Shown piece after piece: positions 1 to 7,624 of a stretch of DNA of 9,022 nucleotides. The DNA is taken from the NCBI GenBank assembly GCA_025351545.1, contig JANXVQ010000513.1:1-9022 (forward strand), given 5' to 3'. A model generated the notes under the pieces. It was not told where the DNA came from, did not search any database, and saw nothing but the letters and a program-made list of their open reading frames with translations. Made by a program: the position numbers and the translations under genes. This stretch comes from Spirosoma sp. (GTDB lineage Bacteria > Bacteroidota > Bacteroidia > Cytophagales > Spirosomataceae). Numbering within the stretch: position 1 is the first letter of the stretch; every line of letters starts with the position of its first letter.

Positions 1-44
1 CTTTCCCTGAAAAGTAAAACCATAGCCGGCCACATAAACACTAA

Positions 45-58
45 CGGGGACTTCCCCG
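45..58 (-). terminator. short GC-rich stem-loop downstream of the susD-like gene
   Basis: CGGGG-ACTT-CCCCG forms a 5-bp GC stem with a 4-nt loop (the loop ends A and T could also pair). It begins 7 nt after the stop codon of the SusD-like gene on the minus strand. No T-run follows it on that strand, so it is not a classical intrinsic terminator. It could be an attenuating or mRNA-stabilising hairpin between susD and a further gene to the left, or chance. Confidence 0.3.
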
Positions 59-65
59 CGATCAA

Positions 66-1751
66 TTAGTAGCTGTCGTTTTGTTTCAGATAACCGGGCA
101 GGTTAGAGGCTCCGTCGACTGCCGTTTGGGGAATTGGGAAAAGGCGTTTCAGTTTATCGGTGCTGGTCTTTTCCGTCCATGTGCTCTCATACTTACCAAA
201 CCGAATCAGGTCGCTACGGCGCAGCATCTCCCAATAGAACTCAAAACTGCGTTCCCGAAGCAAAATATCCATAGTCATACTGGTGAGTGCAGGTGGCGGT
301 GGCGTAACCGTTCGTGCGGCTCTAACCGTGTTTACATCGGCCAAAGCGCTGGCAGCATCATTGCTCTTACGAAGTTTGGCCTCGGCACGCATCATGTATA
401 TATCGGCTAAGCGCAGAATCATGATGTCAGCTTCGCCAAAATTTCGGCCGCTAACTGATTTTTTACTGAACTCATACTTTTCAACCCGGTATCCGGTATT
501 GTAATTGCTGCCGGCCACGGTGAAATCAATTTGTTCCGTAAAATTAACGGCAAGTGTGGGTTTGTTACGGGTGTCGTAATTGAGTTTGCCAACTTTATAT
601 TTACCATCCGGGCATTTTAGAAATACGCCATTTCGCCGAATCAAGCCGTATTGTTGCCCGCGCAAAATTCCCCGGTTAATATTAAAATCGGCCTCGGCCA
701 CGCACGAATCACCCGGATTTGTATAGATACTCAGGTTCTGTTTGTAGAAACGTGGATCTACCGAAGGGTCTTTGGGAGCATAGGCATTGACCCAGCTCTG
801 GTAGTAATCGGAGGTAATGGCTGGCCCATCAGTACCGTTGGCAAGAGGATAGGCTGGTATCGGGAACTGATCGCCGGATATTGAAAAGTAAGCCATCCGG
901 TTTTGACCGTTCAGGTCAGCCCGCTGATCGACGGCAAAGATCAACTCTTTGTTATCATGATTGTCTGAGTTGAAGATGGAAAAATAATCCTTCGACAGTT
1001 GATATTGCCCGGCAGTAATGATCTTATCACAGTACTCGACCGCTTTATCCATATCCTCCGGTTTGAACGTAAATTGAGCCGCATATCGGTCACGATAAAC
1101 GGCAGCATTCATATACAGGCGAGCCAGCAGCCCCCAGGCAGCGCCTTTAGTGAGTCGGCCGGGGCCCACGGTTGTTTCCAAATTAGGTTCGGCAGCGAGT
1201 AACTCACTTTTAATATATTCGACGGCCGGATCACCCCGCAAAATAGTTGATGTAGCGCCTAAATCGTTCTTTACAAATACCAGACCAAACAGGTCTAACA
1301 TCAGCATGGAATAATAGGCCCGCATGCCTCTTGCTTCGGCAATGTAGGTCTTGGTAATCGGATCTTTCAGGGTTGGCAGTGTATTAAGAGCAATAATGGA
1401 TCTCGATACGCCTTGCAAGACCAGATTCCAGGTACTGTTCAGGTTTGGGTCCGTACTGGTCGTAGTATGCTGATGCATAGCCAGATAGATTCCATTATCG
1501 CCCCAGTCAGTGCCACCCCGGTAAGGCAGGATAGCCTCATCGGTCGAAATTTCCTGGATAGCAAAGTAATTGGTGTGCGTGAAAATGTCTGGCAGTCGAG
1601 CGTATACAGGCGCAATGATTCCATCGGCCGCCTGCCGATCAGAAAGGCCGGAAACGGAGGCTTCGTCCAGCACATTTTCGGCCAGATTGGTGCAACCGTA
1701 TATAACGAACACGCTAACCAGAGCCAGCATGGAAATGAGTTTCTTTTTCAT
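66..1751 (-). CDS. SusD/RagB-family nutrient-binding outer-membrane lipoprotein
   Basis: This 561-aa protein should be the surface lipoprotein that captures substrate and closes over the SusC transporter encoded just upstream. The start ATG is followed by MKKK, a hydrophobic stretch and a lipobox-like IYGC, placing the lipidated cysteine at residue 20. The -2 Tyr is unusual but tolerable. Family hallmarks are visible: EARGMRAYYSMLMLDLFG near 139-156, the helical segment GAAWGLLARLYMNAA near 203-217 (SusD TPR-like scaffold), RLADIYMMRAEA near 447-458, and in the C-terminal SusD_RagB domain RERSFEFYWEMLRRSDLIRFG near 499-519 and LFPIPQ near 537-542. Length is within the usual 450-600 aa, and there are no frameshifts. 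It starts 12 bp after the susC stop codon, with a GGAAG stretch 2 nt before the ATG, so the two are almost certainly cotranscribed. The substrate cannot be deduced. The family call is very secure. Confidence 0.96.
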   Translation of the reverse strand: MKKKLISMLALVSVFVIYGCTNLAENVLDEASVSGLSDRQAADGIIAPVYARLPDIFTHTNYFAIQEISTDEAILPYRGGTDWGDNGIYLAMHQHTTTSTDPNLNSTWNLVLQGVSRSIIALNTLPTLKDPITKTYIAEARGMRAYYSMLMLDLFGLVFVKNDLGATSTILRGDPAVEYIKSELLAAEPNLETTVGPGRLTKGAAWGLLARLYMNAAVYRDRYAAQFTFKPEDMDKAVEYCDKIITAGQYQLSKDYFSIFNSDNHDNKELIFAVDQRADLNGQNRMAYFSISGDQFPIPAYPLANGTDGPAITSDYYQSWVNAYAPKDPSVDPRFYKQNLSIYTNPGDSCVAEADFNINRGILRGQQYGLIRRNGVFLKCPDGKYKVGKLNYDTRNKPTLAVNFTEQIDFTVAGSNYNTGYRVEKYEFSKKSVSGRNFGEADIMILRLADIYMMRAEAKLRKSNDAASALADVNTVRAARTVTPPPPALTSMTMDILLRERSFEFYWEMLRRSDLIRFGKYESTWTEKTSTDKLKRLFPIPQTAVDGASNLPGYLKQNDSY

Positions 1752-1763
1752 GACTTCCGGTTG

Positions 1764-4700
1764 TTAAAAAGTAAGGTTCAGGCTCAAAACAAACGTTCTG
1801 GCTTTGGGGTAGCTGAGGTAGTCGATGCCGTAGGACGAAATTCCGTTAACCGTTCGGTCGGTGTTCACTTCGGGGTCGTAGCCGTCGTATTTCGTGATCA
1901 CAAACAGATTCTGTCCCGTTGCCGACAACCTGATTGCAGAAATCCAGTTGCCCATTCCAATGGTTTTTGGATTTAGGGTATACCCCAGGGAAGCATTATT
2001 CAGGCGGAAGAAAGAACCCGTTTTCAGGTATCGCGTTGAAACAGGGGCCGAGTTATTGATGGATTCGGTGGGGTATTGAATAGCCTCCGGGGTAGCATTC
2101 AATCCTTTCGATAACCGCAATTTATAGAAGTTAGCATTAGCCGTATTGTCATACAACTTGTTTCCGGATACCCCATTGAAATTTATCGACAGATCGAATC
2201 CTTTGTAAGCAAGATTCGTATGGATATTGAACTGCTTGGTTGGCAGGGCACTTCCGGCCGATATACGGTCTTTGTCGGTTATGATTCCATCGCCATCGAC
2301 ATCCCTGTATTTGCTGATTCCTTTATCATCCAATCCGATAAATTCTTTAAGAAAAAAAGTGCCGATCGGTTGTCCGTTAACATAGCCGTTGATGTTGGCC
2401 GATGTTAGACCCGAACCGGTGGCATTACCAGAGGCAATTACGGAATACGGCGAATTCTTTACCTCGTTGTTGATGAACGTAATATTTCCCCCAACATCGA
2501 ACCGAAATCCGCCTAAACTTGCATAACGGTAATTCAAATCCAGTTCGACACCCTGGTTGATGATGGTCATATTAGGGACATTCGTCCAGAACGTGCCCGC
2601 TGGTTGAACGGGGTCGGATGGAATGACTTCCAGCAGAATGTTACTGGATAATTTCCTGAAATAGTCCACAGACCCGGACAAAGCTCCTTTGAATAACGCA
2701 AAATCCAAACCTAAATCCGTTTGAGTAGATACTTCCCACTGAATGTCCGGATTGGCAAGACGCGTATACGACGTTCCGGCCGGATAAGGTCCTGTGGGCG
2801 TTAGTGGGTAGCTCGTTGAGGCCGATATTTGGGAGGTAAACAGGGCTTGGGTAATTTTTGACGGTATTTCCTGATTACCCGTTTGACCCCAGCCTGCCCG
2901 AAGTTTCAGGTCTGTGAAAGGTCCCGATCTCATGAAATTCTCCTCCGAAATCCGCCAGCCCCCCGAGACAGAAGGAAAAATCCCGTACTTGTTATTGGCC
3001 CCAAACTTAGACGATCCATCGGCCCGTACCGTGGCCGTCATCAGGTATTTATCTTTGTAGTGATAACTCACCCGCGAGAAAAACGATTGCAATTCATTTT
3101 CGTAGGCATATCCGCCAGGCTTATTATTAGCCAGCGTAAGTTCCTGCCCCAAGCCCGGATTGTAAATTGGGTCGATGGGCGAAATTGGAAATTTGTTGAT
3201 ACTGGACCGCCGTTCCTGCACAAAAATTTTCTGGTACGAATGGCCCAGCAAGGCGGTCAGATTATGATTTTTCCTTGCTAAAATATACGTGAAGTAGTTC
3301 TCAACCAGAATATTACGATTGGTTTTGTAGATCGACTCAAGTCGGCCATCCTGCAACGGAACCGCACTCGGCAGCGACTCTAAATCCTGTACCGAACTGG
3401 CGTTATCAACACCCAGATTCAACTTATACACCAGGTCTTTGGTAATTTTGAACGATGGCGAAAAGCTGGCAATTGTCCGGTTGATGGTTGTAATATCCTT
3501 TTGCAACGCCAGCGTAATGAGCGGGTTTGTTCCGGCCAGATACTTAAATGGTGTTCCATCGGTATCGTAGGCGGGCACTGTGGGATTTGTTGAGATGGCA
3601 CTACCGATCAGGCTTTCGGTTGGCGGCCGGTTATTCAGCGTATAAGTAGCATTAAGGTTGACATCGACCGTGAGTCGATCATCCAGAAATTTCTGCGACA
3701 CATTGATACGCCCTGTGTACCGGTTAAGCTTACTATTTTTCAGAATCCCTTCCTGATTCTGAACACCAAAAGACCCGTAGTAGGTTGATTTATTGGTTCC
3801 ACCACCAAATGATACGTTGTGGTTTTGGGTGTAAGCCGTCCGGGTTATTTCTTTTTGCCAATCGGTCGATCCCTTGAAATCTTCCAACACGCCACCCACT
3901 GCCGGAACCTGGCGTCGGTATTCATCAGCCGAAAACACCGGCAAGGCGCGAGCCAGGGTCGATATACCGAAACTCGACGAAAGAGTAAACGTTGACGAGC
4001 CCGCCTTTCCTTTTTTGGTAGTAATCAGCACAACCCCATTTGCCCCGCGAGAACCGTAAATAGCCGTAGCCGATGCATCTTTCAAGACGTCGATCGACTC
4101 AATATCCTGTGGGTTCAGAAAATTCAGCGGATTGGTTGCCCCGCCCGTACTTGAATTATCCAGCGCGATACCATCCAACACAAAAAGCGGAGTACTTCCG
4201 GTACGAACTCCGCCCGGACCACGTATCGTAATACTTTGCGCACCACCGGGTTCTCCACTGGCAGATGTAACATTGACACCCGCGACTTTACCCTGCAAAA
4301 GTTGTTCGGGTGAGTTGATGATACCCCGATTAAAATCGGTGCTTTTAATCGACTTCACAGAGCCGGTCATATCTCGCTGGGCCGCGCTGCCATACCCGAT
4401 AACTACCACCTGAGACAACTCAGAGGCTGACGCCTTCAGCGCTACGTTGATAATACTTTTTCCCCCAACCGGAACTTCCTGAGAGACAAAGCCAATGAAA
4501 CCAAAGACCAGCACAGCCTTTTCATCGGGCGCTACGATCTTATAGTCGCCATTCGCGTCGGTGGTTGTGCCTTTTTGCGTGCCTTTCAACACGACATTAC
4601 ATCCAGCGAGTGCTTCGTTTGTCGTAGCATCTGTAACGCGTCCACTAATAGTCACATCAGCCACTGGTTTTTCACCAGGGTAGAAAGAGTTTTTCGTGGT

Positions 4701-4814
4701 AACCAGCGAAAGAGTTTTTCCGGCAACGGATAATGATGTGACAGCCAGAAAAAGGCATAGCAATACGCTCCATTTACGAGAAAATGGAGGAGGTGAAGAG
4801 TAAAAAAAAGTCAT
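1764..4814 (-). CDS. SusC/RagA-family TonB-linked outer-membrane transporter
   Basis: This 1016-aa TonB-dependent receptor imports oligomers across the outer membrane using energy from TonB-ExbBD. In order it shows a signal peptide (about 12-31, RKWSVLLCLFLAVTSLSVAG); a carboxypeptidase-regulatory-like beta domain (about 54-127, starting VTISGRVTDATTNEALAGCNV); the VVVIGYGSAAQRDMTGSV segment (about 136-153) that leads into the plug; and the plug with LFVLDGIALDN and the SusC/RagA signature VLKDASATAIYGSRGANGV (about 243-261). A long beta-barrel follows and ends in the expected terminal phenylalanine (LNLTF). An extracellular-type acidic loop, RDVDGDGIITDKDR, lies around residue 835-848. There is no N-terminal secretin/STN signalling domain, so it is unlikely to talk directly to a FecR-type anti-sigma factor. 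The only in-frame Met before the signal peptide is residue 1, which fixes the start. It is the first gene of the pair with the SusD-like gene. Confidence 0.97.
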   Translation of the reverse strand: MTFFYSSPPPFSRKWSVLLCLFLAVTSLSVAGKTLSLVTTKNSFYPGEKPVADVTISGRVTDATTNEALAGCNVVLKGTQKGTTTDANGDYKIVAPDEKAVLVFGFIGFVSQEVPVGGKSIINVALKASASELSQVVVIGYGSAAQRDMTGSVKSIKSTDFNRGIINSPEQLLQGKVAGVNVTSASGEPGGAQSITIRGPGGVRTGSTPLFVLDGIALDNSSTGGATNPLNFLNPQDIESIDVLKDASATAIYGSRGANGVVLITTKKGKAGSSTFTLSSSFGISTLARALPVFSADEYRRQVPAVGGVLEDFKGSTDWQKEITRTAYTQNHNVSFGGGTNKSTYYGSFGVQNQEGILKNSKLNRYTGRINVSQKFLDDRLTVDVNLNATYTLNNRPPTESLIGSAISTNPTVPAYDTDGTPFKYLAGTNPLITLALQKDITTINRTIASFSPSFKITKDLVYKLNLGVDNASSVQDLESLPSAVPLQDGRLESIYKTNRNILVENYFTYILARKNHNLTALLGHSYQKIFVQERRSSINKFPISPIDPIYNPGLGQELTLANNKPGGYAYENELQSFFSRVSYHYKDKYLMTATVRADGSSKFGANNKYGIFPSVSGGWRISEENFMRSGPFTDLKLRAGWGQTGNQEIPSKITQALFTSQISASTSYPLTPTGPYPAGTSYTRLANPDIQWEVSTQTDLGLDFALFKGALSGSVDYFRKLSSNILLEVIPSDPVQPAGTFWTNVPNMTIINQGVELDLNYRYASLGGFRFDVGGNITFINNEVKNSPYSVIASGNATGSGLTSANINGYVNGQPIGTFFLKEFIGLDDKGISKYRDVDGDGIITDKDRISAGSALPTKQFNIHTNLAYKGFDLSINFNGVSGNKLYDNTANANFYKLRLSKGLNATPEAIQYPTESINNSAPVSTRYLKTGSFFRLNNASLGYTLNPKTIGMGNWISAIRLSATGQNLFVITKYDGYDPEVNTDRTVNGISSYGIDYLSYPKARTFVLSLNLTF

Positions 4815-4906
4815 AATTACATTGGTTAGTTAGTGGTGGTAAACTTGTTGTCATCCATAAATTTTCAATTATATCGGAAAGTATTAAAATAAAATTAGAA
4901 TGTTTG

Positions 4907-4920
4907 TATAAATATTTATA
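4907..4920. repeat. perfect 14-bp AT palindrome
   Basis: TATAAATATTTATA reads the same on both strands. It sits about 93 bp before the susC start inside the AT-rich tract and overlaps the tentative -7 box. It could be an operator for a dimeric regulator. AT-only palindromes also arise easily by chance in such tracts, so only the sequence symmetry is certain. Confidence 0.5.
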
Positions 4921-4939
4921 ATAATAAAAAATGGGCAAA
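4907..4939 (-). promoter_or_regulatory. tentative susC promoter
   Basis: On the minus strand, TTTG at 4939-4936 and TATTTATA at 4914-4907 are separated by 21 nt. This resembles the Bacteroidota -33 TTTG / -7 TAnnTTTG pattern, but the -7 box matches only in part. It would place transcription start roughly 85-90 nt before the susC ATG. A different weak -7-like box (TATAATTG, 4873-4866) has no good -33 partner. The call is tentative. Confidence 0.25.
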
Positions 4940-5053
4940 CGAAGCTCGTCTACCCAAAATATCTCCAACTTATTGCATCATAAATACTCAGTAATACAAC
5001 TTATAGTGACTATGTAAGTCGTTTGCTTCGTCCCATAATTAATTCACGTTTGC
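4935..5053. repeat. three copies of the heptamer CGTTTGC upstream of susC
   Basis: CGTTTGC occurs on the plus strand at 5020-5026 and 5047-5053, 27 bp start to start. It also occurs inverted as GCAAACG at 4935-4941. The first direct copy and the inverted copy share the octamer TCGTTTGC, and both have CCCAT a little further on. The inverted copy overlaps the tentative -33 TTTG. The presence of the repeats is certain; a role as regulator binding sites is inference. Confidence 0.45.
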
Positions 5054-5118
5054 GACTAATACCCGCTTTATTTTTATCAAAAGCCAAAATCAATAATACG
5101 ACTGATAGCCAGGCCCGT

Positions 5119-5150
5119 TTAACCTCTGGTTACTGTAATCCGGAGGTTAA
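5119..5150 (-). terminator. strong stem-loop just downstream of the TPR gene
   Basis: TTAACCTCTGG (5119-5129) pairs with CCGGAGGTTAA (5140-5150) over 11 positions, with one T-G wobble at the ninth pair and a 10-nt loop. It starts 3 nt past the TAA of the TPR gene on the minus strand. No T-run follows, so it may act as a 3'-end processing or stability hairpin, or as a Rho-assisted terminator, separating this gene from susC. The stem is clear; its function is inferred from position. Confidence 0.5.
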
Positions 5151-5153
5151 TTA

Positions 5154-6284
5154 TTAACCCTTATATGCCTTCGCTTCGCGAATCAACGCTTTGTATTGCC
5201 CAACGGCAAGCGCTTTTCTGTAATATATTCTGGCTCGATTTTTATCGTTGGCGCGGGCTGAAATTCGTGCCAGACCAGCATAGGCAAAGGCATGATATTC
5301 TTTCGTGTAAGGGTCGTTGAAGGGTAATCGAAGCGCCATTTCGTATGATTCGGCTGCTTCTTTATCGTTTTTATCAGCAAATTCGGCTAGCATTCCCGTA
5401 AATGTATTAACCGCCAGCGGCACTAGTTTATTTGGCATCTGCTTTAAGCGCTGTATGTAAGGCCGGGCTTCGGCATAGTGGCCTGCCAGCAGAAGAGCTT
5501 CGGCATTACTCATACCAAACAAAGGATTATTGGGGTATTTGTCGGCCAGGTATTTTGCATAAACAACCGCCCGGCCTGGGTTCATTTCATGCTTCAGATA
5601 AATATGAGCCAGATAATAGTTAGCTACCGGCCGCATGAAAACTCCCTTTTTAGTGGCTATATCCATTTGTTTCAGTCCTTTTGCCATATCGCCATCCTCA
5701 AAGAAAAACATGAATGGTTTTACAATGGAATGGTCCATCGGGTAGCGCTCGATATAGTAATTATAAAGACCGTTGGTGAAATAAAAATCAGGGTTTTTAC
5801 CCGCTAAGATAAAGCCCTCTCTGAGGTAATTATAAGCCTTTTTTGACTCACCAATGGCTTTTAACGATTCGTTTTTGTTATTGTGGAGTGACGCTAAATA
5901 GCTATGCGCCGTTAAGGCAAAAAACACGCCTTCGGGGTCATTTTCGTTCTTGTCGAGTATCTGCTTTGCCAGCACAAGACCCTGATCGACAGCCTGAATG
6001 AATTGCGCAGTAGCAGCTTTATTTTCGTGCAGCGGCAAATATTGCAGTTCCAGTTCAGTGGCCCGCAAGATTGACCCAATAGGATGCTGAGGATAGCGGG
6101 CCTGAATCTGACGAATCGACTCATCAGCTTCGGTAAATTCGAAATTATAAATCTTATCCAGCGTTTTCATAATTGTCTGCTGAATAGCCGGATCAGTCAG
6201 TACCTGCGCCTGTGCTGACAGAGATACCCCCAAGAAGCTGACAAGGAAAAGCCATTTTTTGAGGGACGATGTTGTTGGTGTCAA
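5154..6284 (-). CDS. exported TPR-like helical-repeat protein, function unknown
   Basis: This 376-aa protein has a clear Sec signal peptide: KK at 9-10, a hydrophobic core WLFLVSFLGVSL, and AQA with likely cleavage after residue 26. The mature protein is almost entirely alpha-helical with TPR-like helix pairs. The best are NFEFTEADESIRQIQARYP (about 47-65), RPVANYYLAHIYLKHEMNPGRAVVYAKYLADKYP (about 218-251), NAEALLLAGHYAEARPYIQRLKQMP (about 260-284), and the C-terminal pair HAFAYAGLARISARANDKNRARIYYRKALA (about 331-360). No catalytic motif or membrane segment is seen, so a periplasmic scaffold or interaction role is a reasonable guess. The start is TTG at 6284-6282. The frame reaches a stop upstream (6344-6342) without any ATG, and the next in-frame Met is residue 39, beyond the signal peptide. 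The A-rich leader fits Bacteroidota initiation. The gene stands alone on its strand and is divergent from the M16 peptidase gene. I do not recognise a named homologue. Confidence 0.88.
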   Translation of the reverse strand: MTPTTSSLKKWLFLVSFLGVSLSAQAQVLTDPAIQQTIMKTLDKIYNFEFTEADESIRQIQARYPQHPIGSILRATELELQYLPLHENKAATAQFIQAVDQGLVLAKQILDKNENDPEGVFFALTAHSYLASLHNNKNESLKAIGESKKAYNYLREGFILAGKNPDFYFTNGLYNYYIERYPMDHSIVKPFMFFFEDGDMAKGLKQMDIATKKGVFMRPVANYYLAHIYLKHEMNPGRAVVYAKYLADKYPNNPLFGMSNAEALLLAGHYAEARPYIQRLKQMPNKLVPLAVNTFTGMLAEFADKNDKEAAESYEMALRLPFNDPYTKEYHAFAYAGLARISARANDKNRARIYYRKALAVGQYKALIREAKAYKG

Positions 6285-6294
6285 AATGTTGTTG

Positions 6295-6326
6295 TTTGAT
6301 TCTATACGGTCGGAACTGTACTTTTG
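6295..6326 (+). promoter_or_regulatory. Bacteroidota-type promoter for the M16 peptidase-ispF operon
   Basis: TTTG at 6295-6298 and TACTTTTG at 6319-6326 match the Bacteroidota -33 TTTG / -7 TAnnTTTG consensus exactly, with a 20-nt spacer. Transcription would begin near 6331-6334, leaving an untranslated leader of about 40 nt before the ATG at 6373. The site lies in the 88-bp gap shared with the divergent TPR gene, only 11 nt from that gene's start codon, so the two transcription units could affect each other. Confidence 0.65.
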
Positions 6327-6372
6327 TTCATGGCGTATTATCTAACGAGGGCTATACGCAAAAGTTTTTTCC

Positions 6373-7623
6373 ATGATTTATTACGAACAATTTGTCTTAG
6401 ATAACGGCCTGCAAGTATTCGTCCACGAAGATGAATCCACGCCAATGGCCGCCGTTAACATCCTATATAATGTTGGCTCCCGTGATGAAGACCCCGGAAA
6501 AACGGGCTTTGCACACTTATTTGAGCATCTGATGTTTGGTGGATCGCGACATATACCAAATTACGATGAACCCTTGCAAAAGGTTGGTGGCGAAAATAAT
6601 GCTTTTACCAGCCCCGACATTACAAATTATTATATAACTCTGCCGGCAGCCAATCTGGAAACGGCATTCTGGCTCGAATCAGACCGAATGCTGGGGCTTT
6701 CGTTTGATCCGCAGGTGCTCGACGTGCAGCAAAAAGTAGTAATCGAAGAATTTAAGCAGCGTTACCTGAACCAACCTTATGGCGATGTGTGGCTTAAACT
6801 TCGGCCACTGGCATACCAGCAGCACCCCTACCGATGGGCAACGATCGGCAAAGATATCAGCCATATCGAAAATGCCACCCTGGACGATGTGAAGGCTTTT
6901 TTCTTTAAGTATTATTTGCCCAACAATGCGGTTCTGGTGGTGGCTGGCAACGTAACCGTCGAGCAGGTTAAGCAACTGTGTACTAAGTGGTTCGCTTCTA
7001 TTCCGGCGGGAGAACCTTATATCCGTCAACTCCCGGCAGAACCGAAGCAGACCGAAGCCCGAAAACTGGAAATGTCGGCCAAAGTACCGTTAAACGGTTT
7101 GTACAAAGCCTATCATATGCCGGGGCGTTTCGATGCCAGTTTCCCTGCCGCCGACCTTTTAGGCGATTTGCTGGGCCGAAGCAAATCGTCGCGATTGTAC
7201 CTGCAACTTCTTCGCACGAATCCTATATTCAGTAGTATCAATGCCTATATTACGGCCTCTGTCGACCCCGGCTTGCTGGTTATTCAGGGTAACCTGAATA
7301 AAGGCGTTTCTCTGGAAGAAGCTGATGCCGCAGTCGAATCGCTTGTGCAGGAATTTATTGATCAGGCAGTGCCAGATGAAGAGTTAGCTAAAGTAAAAAA
7401 CCAGGCCGAAGCAACGCTTGCGTTCTCGGAAGTCGAGTTGCTGAACCGGGCCATGAACCTTGCCTACGCAGCGAATGCAGGCAATGCCGATCTAGTCAAT
7501 CAGGAAGCCGCCCAGATTCAGGCTGTCACGACCGATGATATTCAGGCGCTTTCCCGGCAGGTGTTGCGGAAAGACAATTGTTCAACTTTGTACTATAGGG
7601 TGGCCGACGCCTTGGCTGAGTAG
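6373..7623 (+). CDS. M16-family zinc metallopeptidase (insulinase/processing-peptidase-like)
   Basis: This 416-aa protein has the size of a bacterial M16B subunit with two homologous domains. The N-terminal domain carries the inverted zinc motif HxxEH as H48-LF-E51-H52 within GFAHLFEHLMFGGS. The third zinc ligand is probably E125 in VVIEEFKQR, a little over 70 residues downstream as the family requires. GGENNAFTSPDITNYY (about 72-87) is the usual region following the motif, and HPYRWATIG (151-159) is another family landmark. The M16_C-like domain begins near 165 (LDDVKAFFFKYYLPNNAVLVVAGNV), and the C-terminus has the typical STLYYRV. No signal peptide is visible, so it is predicted cytoplasmic. 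The physiological substrate is unknown. The motif is complete, so it should be catalytic. Many M16B enzymes work with an inactive partner, but none is encoded beside it here. It is followed 1 nt later by ispF and preceded by a strong promoter match. Confidence 0.94.
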   Translation: MIYYEQFVLDNGLQVFVHEDESTPMAAVNILYNVGSRDEDPGKTGFAHLFEHLMFGGSRHIPNYDEPLQKVGGENNAFTSPDITNYYITLPAANLETAFWLESDRMLGLSFDPQVLDVQQKVVIEEFKQRYLNQPYGDVWLKLRPLAYQQHPYRWATIGKDISHIENATLDDVKAFFFKYYLPNNAVLVVAGNVTVEQVKQLCTKWFASIPAGEPYIRQLPAEPKQTEARKLEMSAKVPLNGLYKAYHMPGRFDASFPAADLLGDLLGRSKSSRLYLQLLRTNPIFSSINAYITASVDPGLLVIQGNLNKGVSLEEADAAVESLVQEFIDQAVPDEELAKVKNQAEATLAFSEVELLNRAMNLAYAANAGNADLVNQEAAQIQAVTTDDIQALSRQVLRKDNCSTLYYRVADALAE

Positions 7624-7624
7624 C

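Larger units (their letters stand above)
4815..5153. other. intergenic region upstream of susC, no convincing gene
   Basis: This 339-bp gap lies between the susC start and the TPR gene stop, both on the minus strand. I see no tRNA-like fold and no ORF with protein-like character. The best candidate is a 28-codon plus-strand frame at 4931-5017 with nothing to support it. Positions about 4861-4930 are extremely AT-rich, as expected for a promoter or UP-like region. The gap also contains a 14-bp palindrome, three copies of CGTTTGC, an imperfect dyad at 4999-5019 (ACTTATAGT-G-ACTATGTAAGT) and a stem-loop next to the TPR gene. The region most likely carries the susC promoter and its control sites. 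Confidence 0.7.

Noticed and set aside
1413..1976. 187-codon open frame on the plus strand
   Set aside because: It lies antisense across the susD start and susC end, which have unmistakable family motifs. Its product shows no family resemblance and is a by-product of codon bias on the other strand.
4774..4968. 64-codon minus-strand frame overlapping the susC start
   Set aside because: It runs into susC in a different frame, comes from AT-rich non-coding DNA and has low-complexity hydrophobic content with no supporting feature.
4931..5017. 28-codon plus-strand small ORF (MGKRSSSTQN...)
   Set aside because: No ribosome-binding or promoter support. Length and composition are compatible with chance, and the same bases contain candidate regulatory repeats.
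4999..5019. Imperfect dyad ACTTATAGT-G-ACTATGTAAGT
   Set aside because: The arms differ by a two-base insertion and the centre is a single base, so it cannot form a good hairpin. Too weak to list as a separate operator.
7535..7624. Upstream extension of the ispF frame
   Set aside because: The extra 30 residues overlap the end of the peptidase gene and do not resemble IspF. The ATG at 7625 gives the canonical N-terminus.
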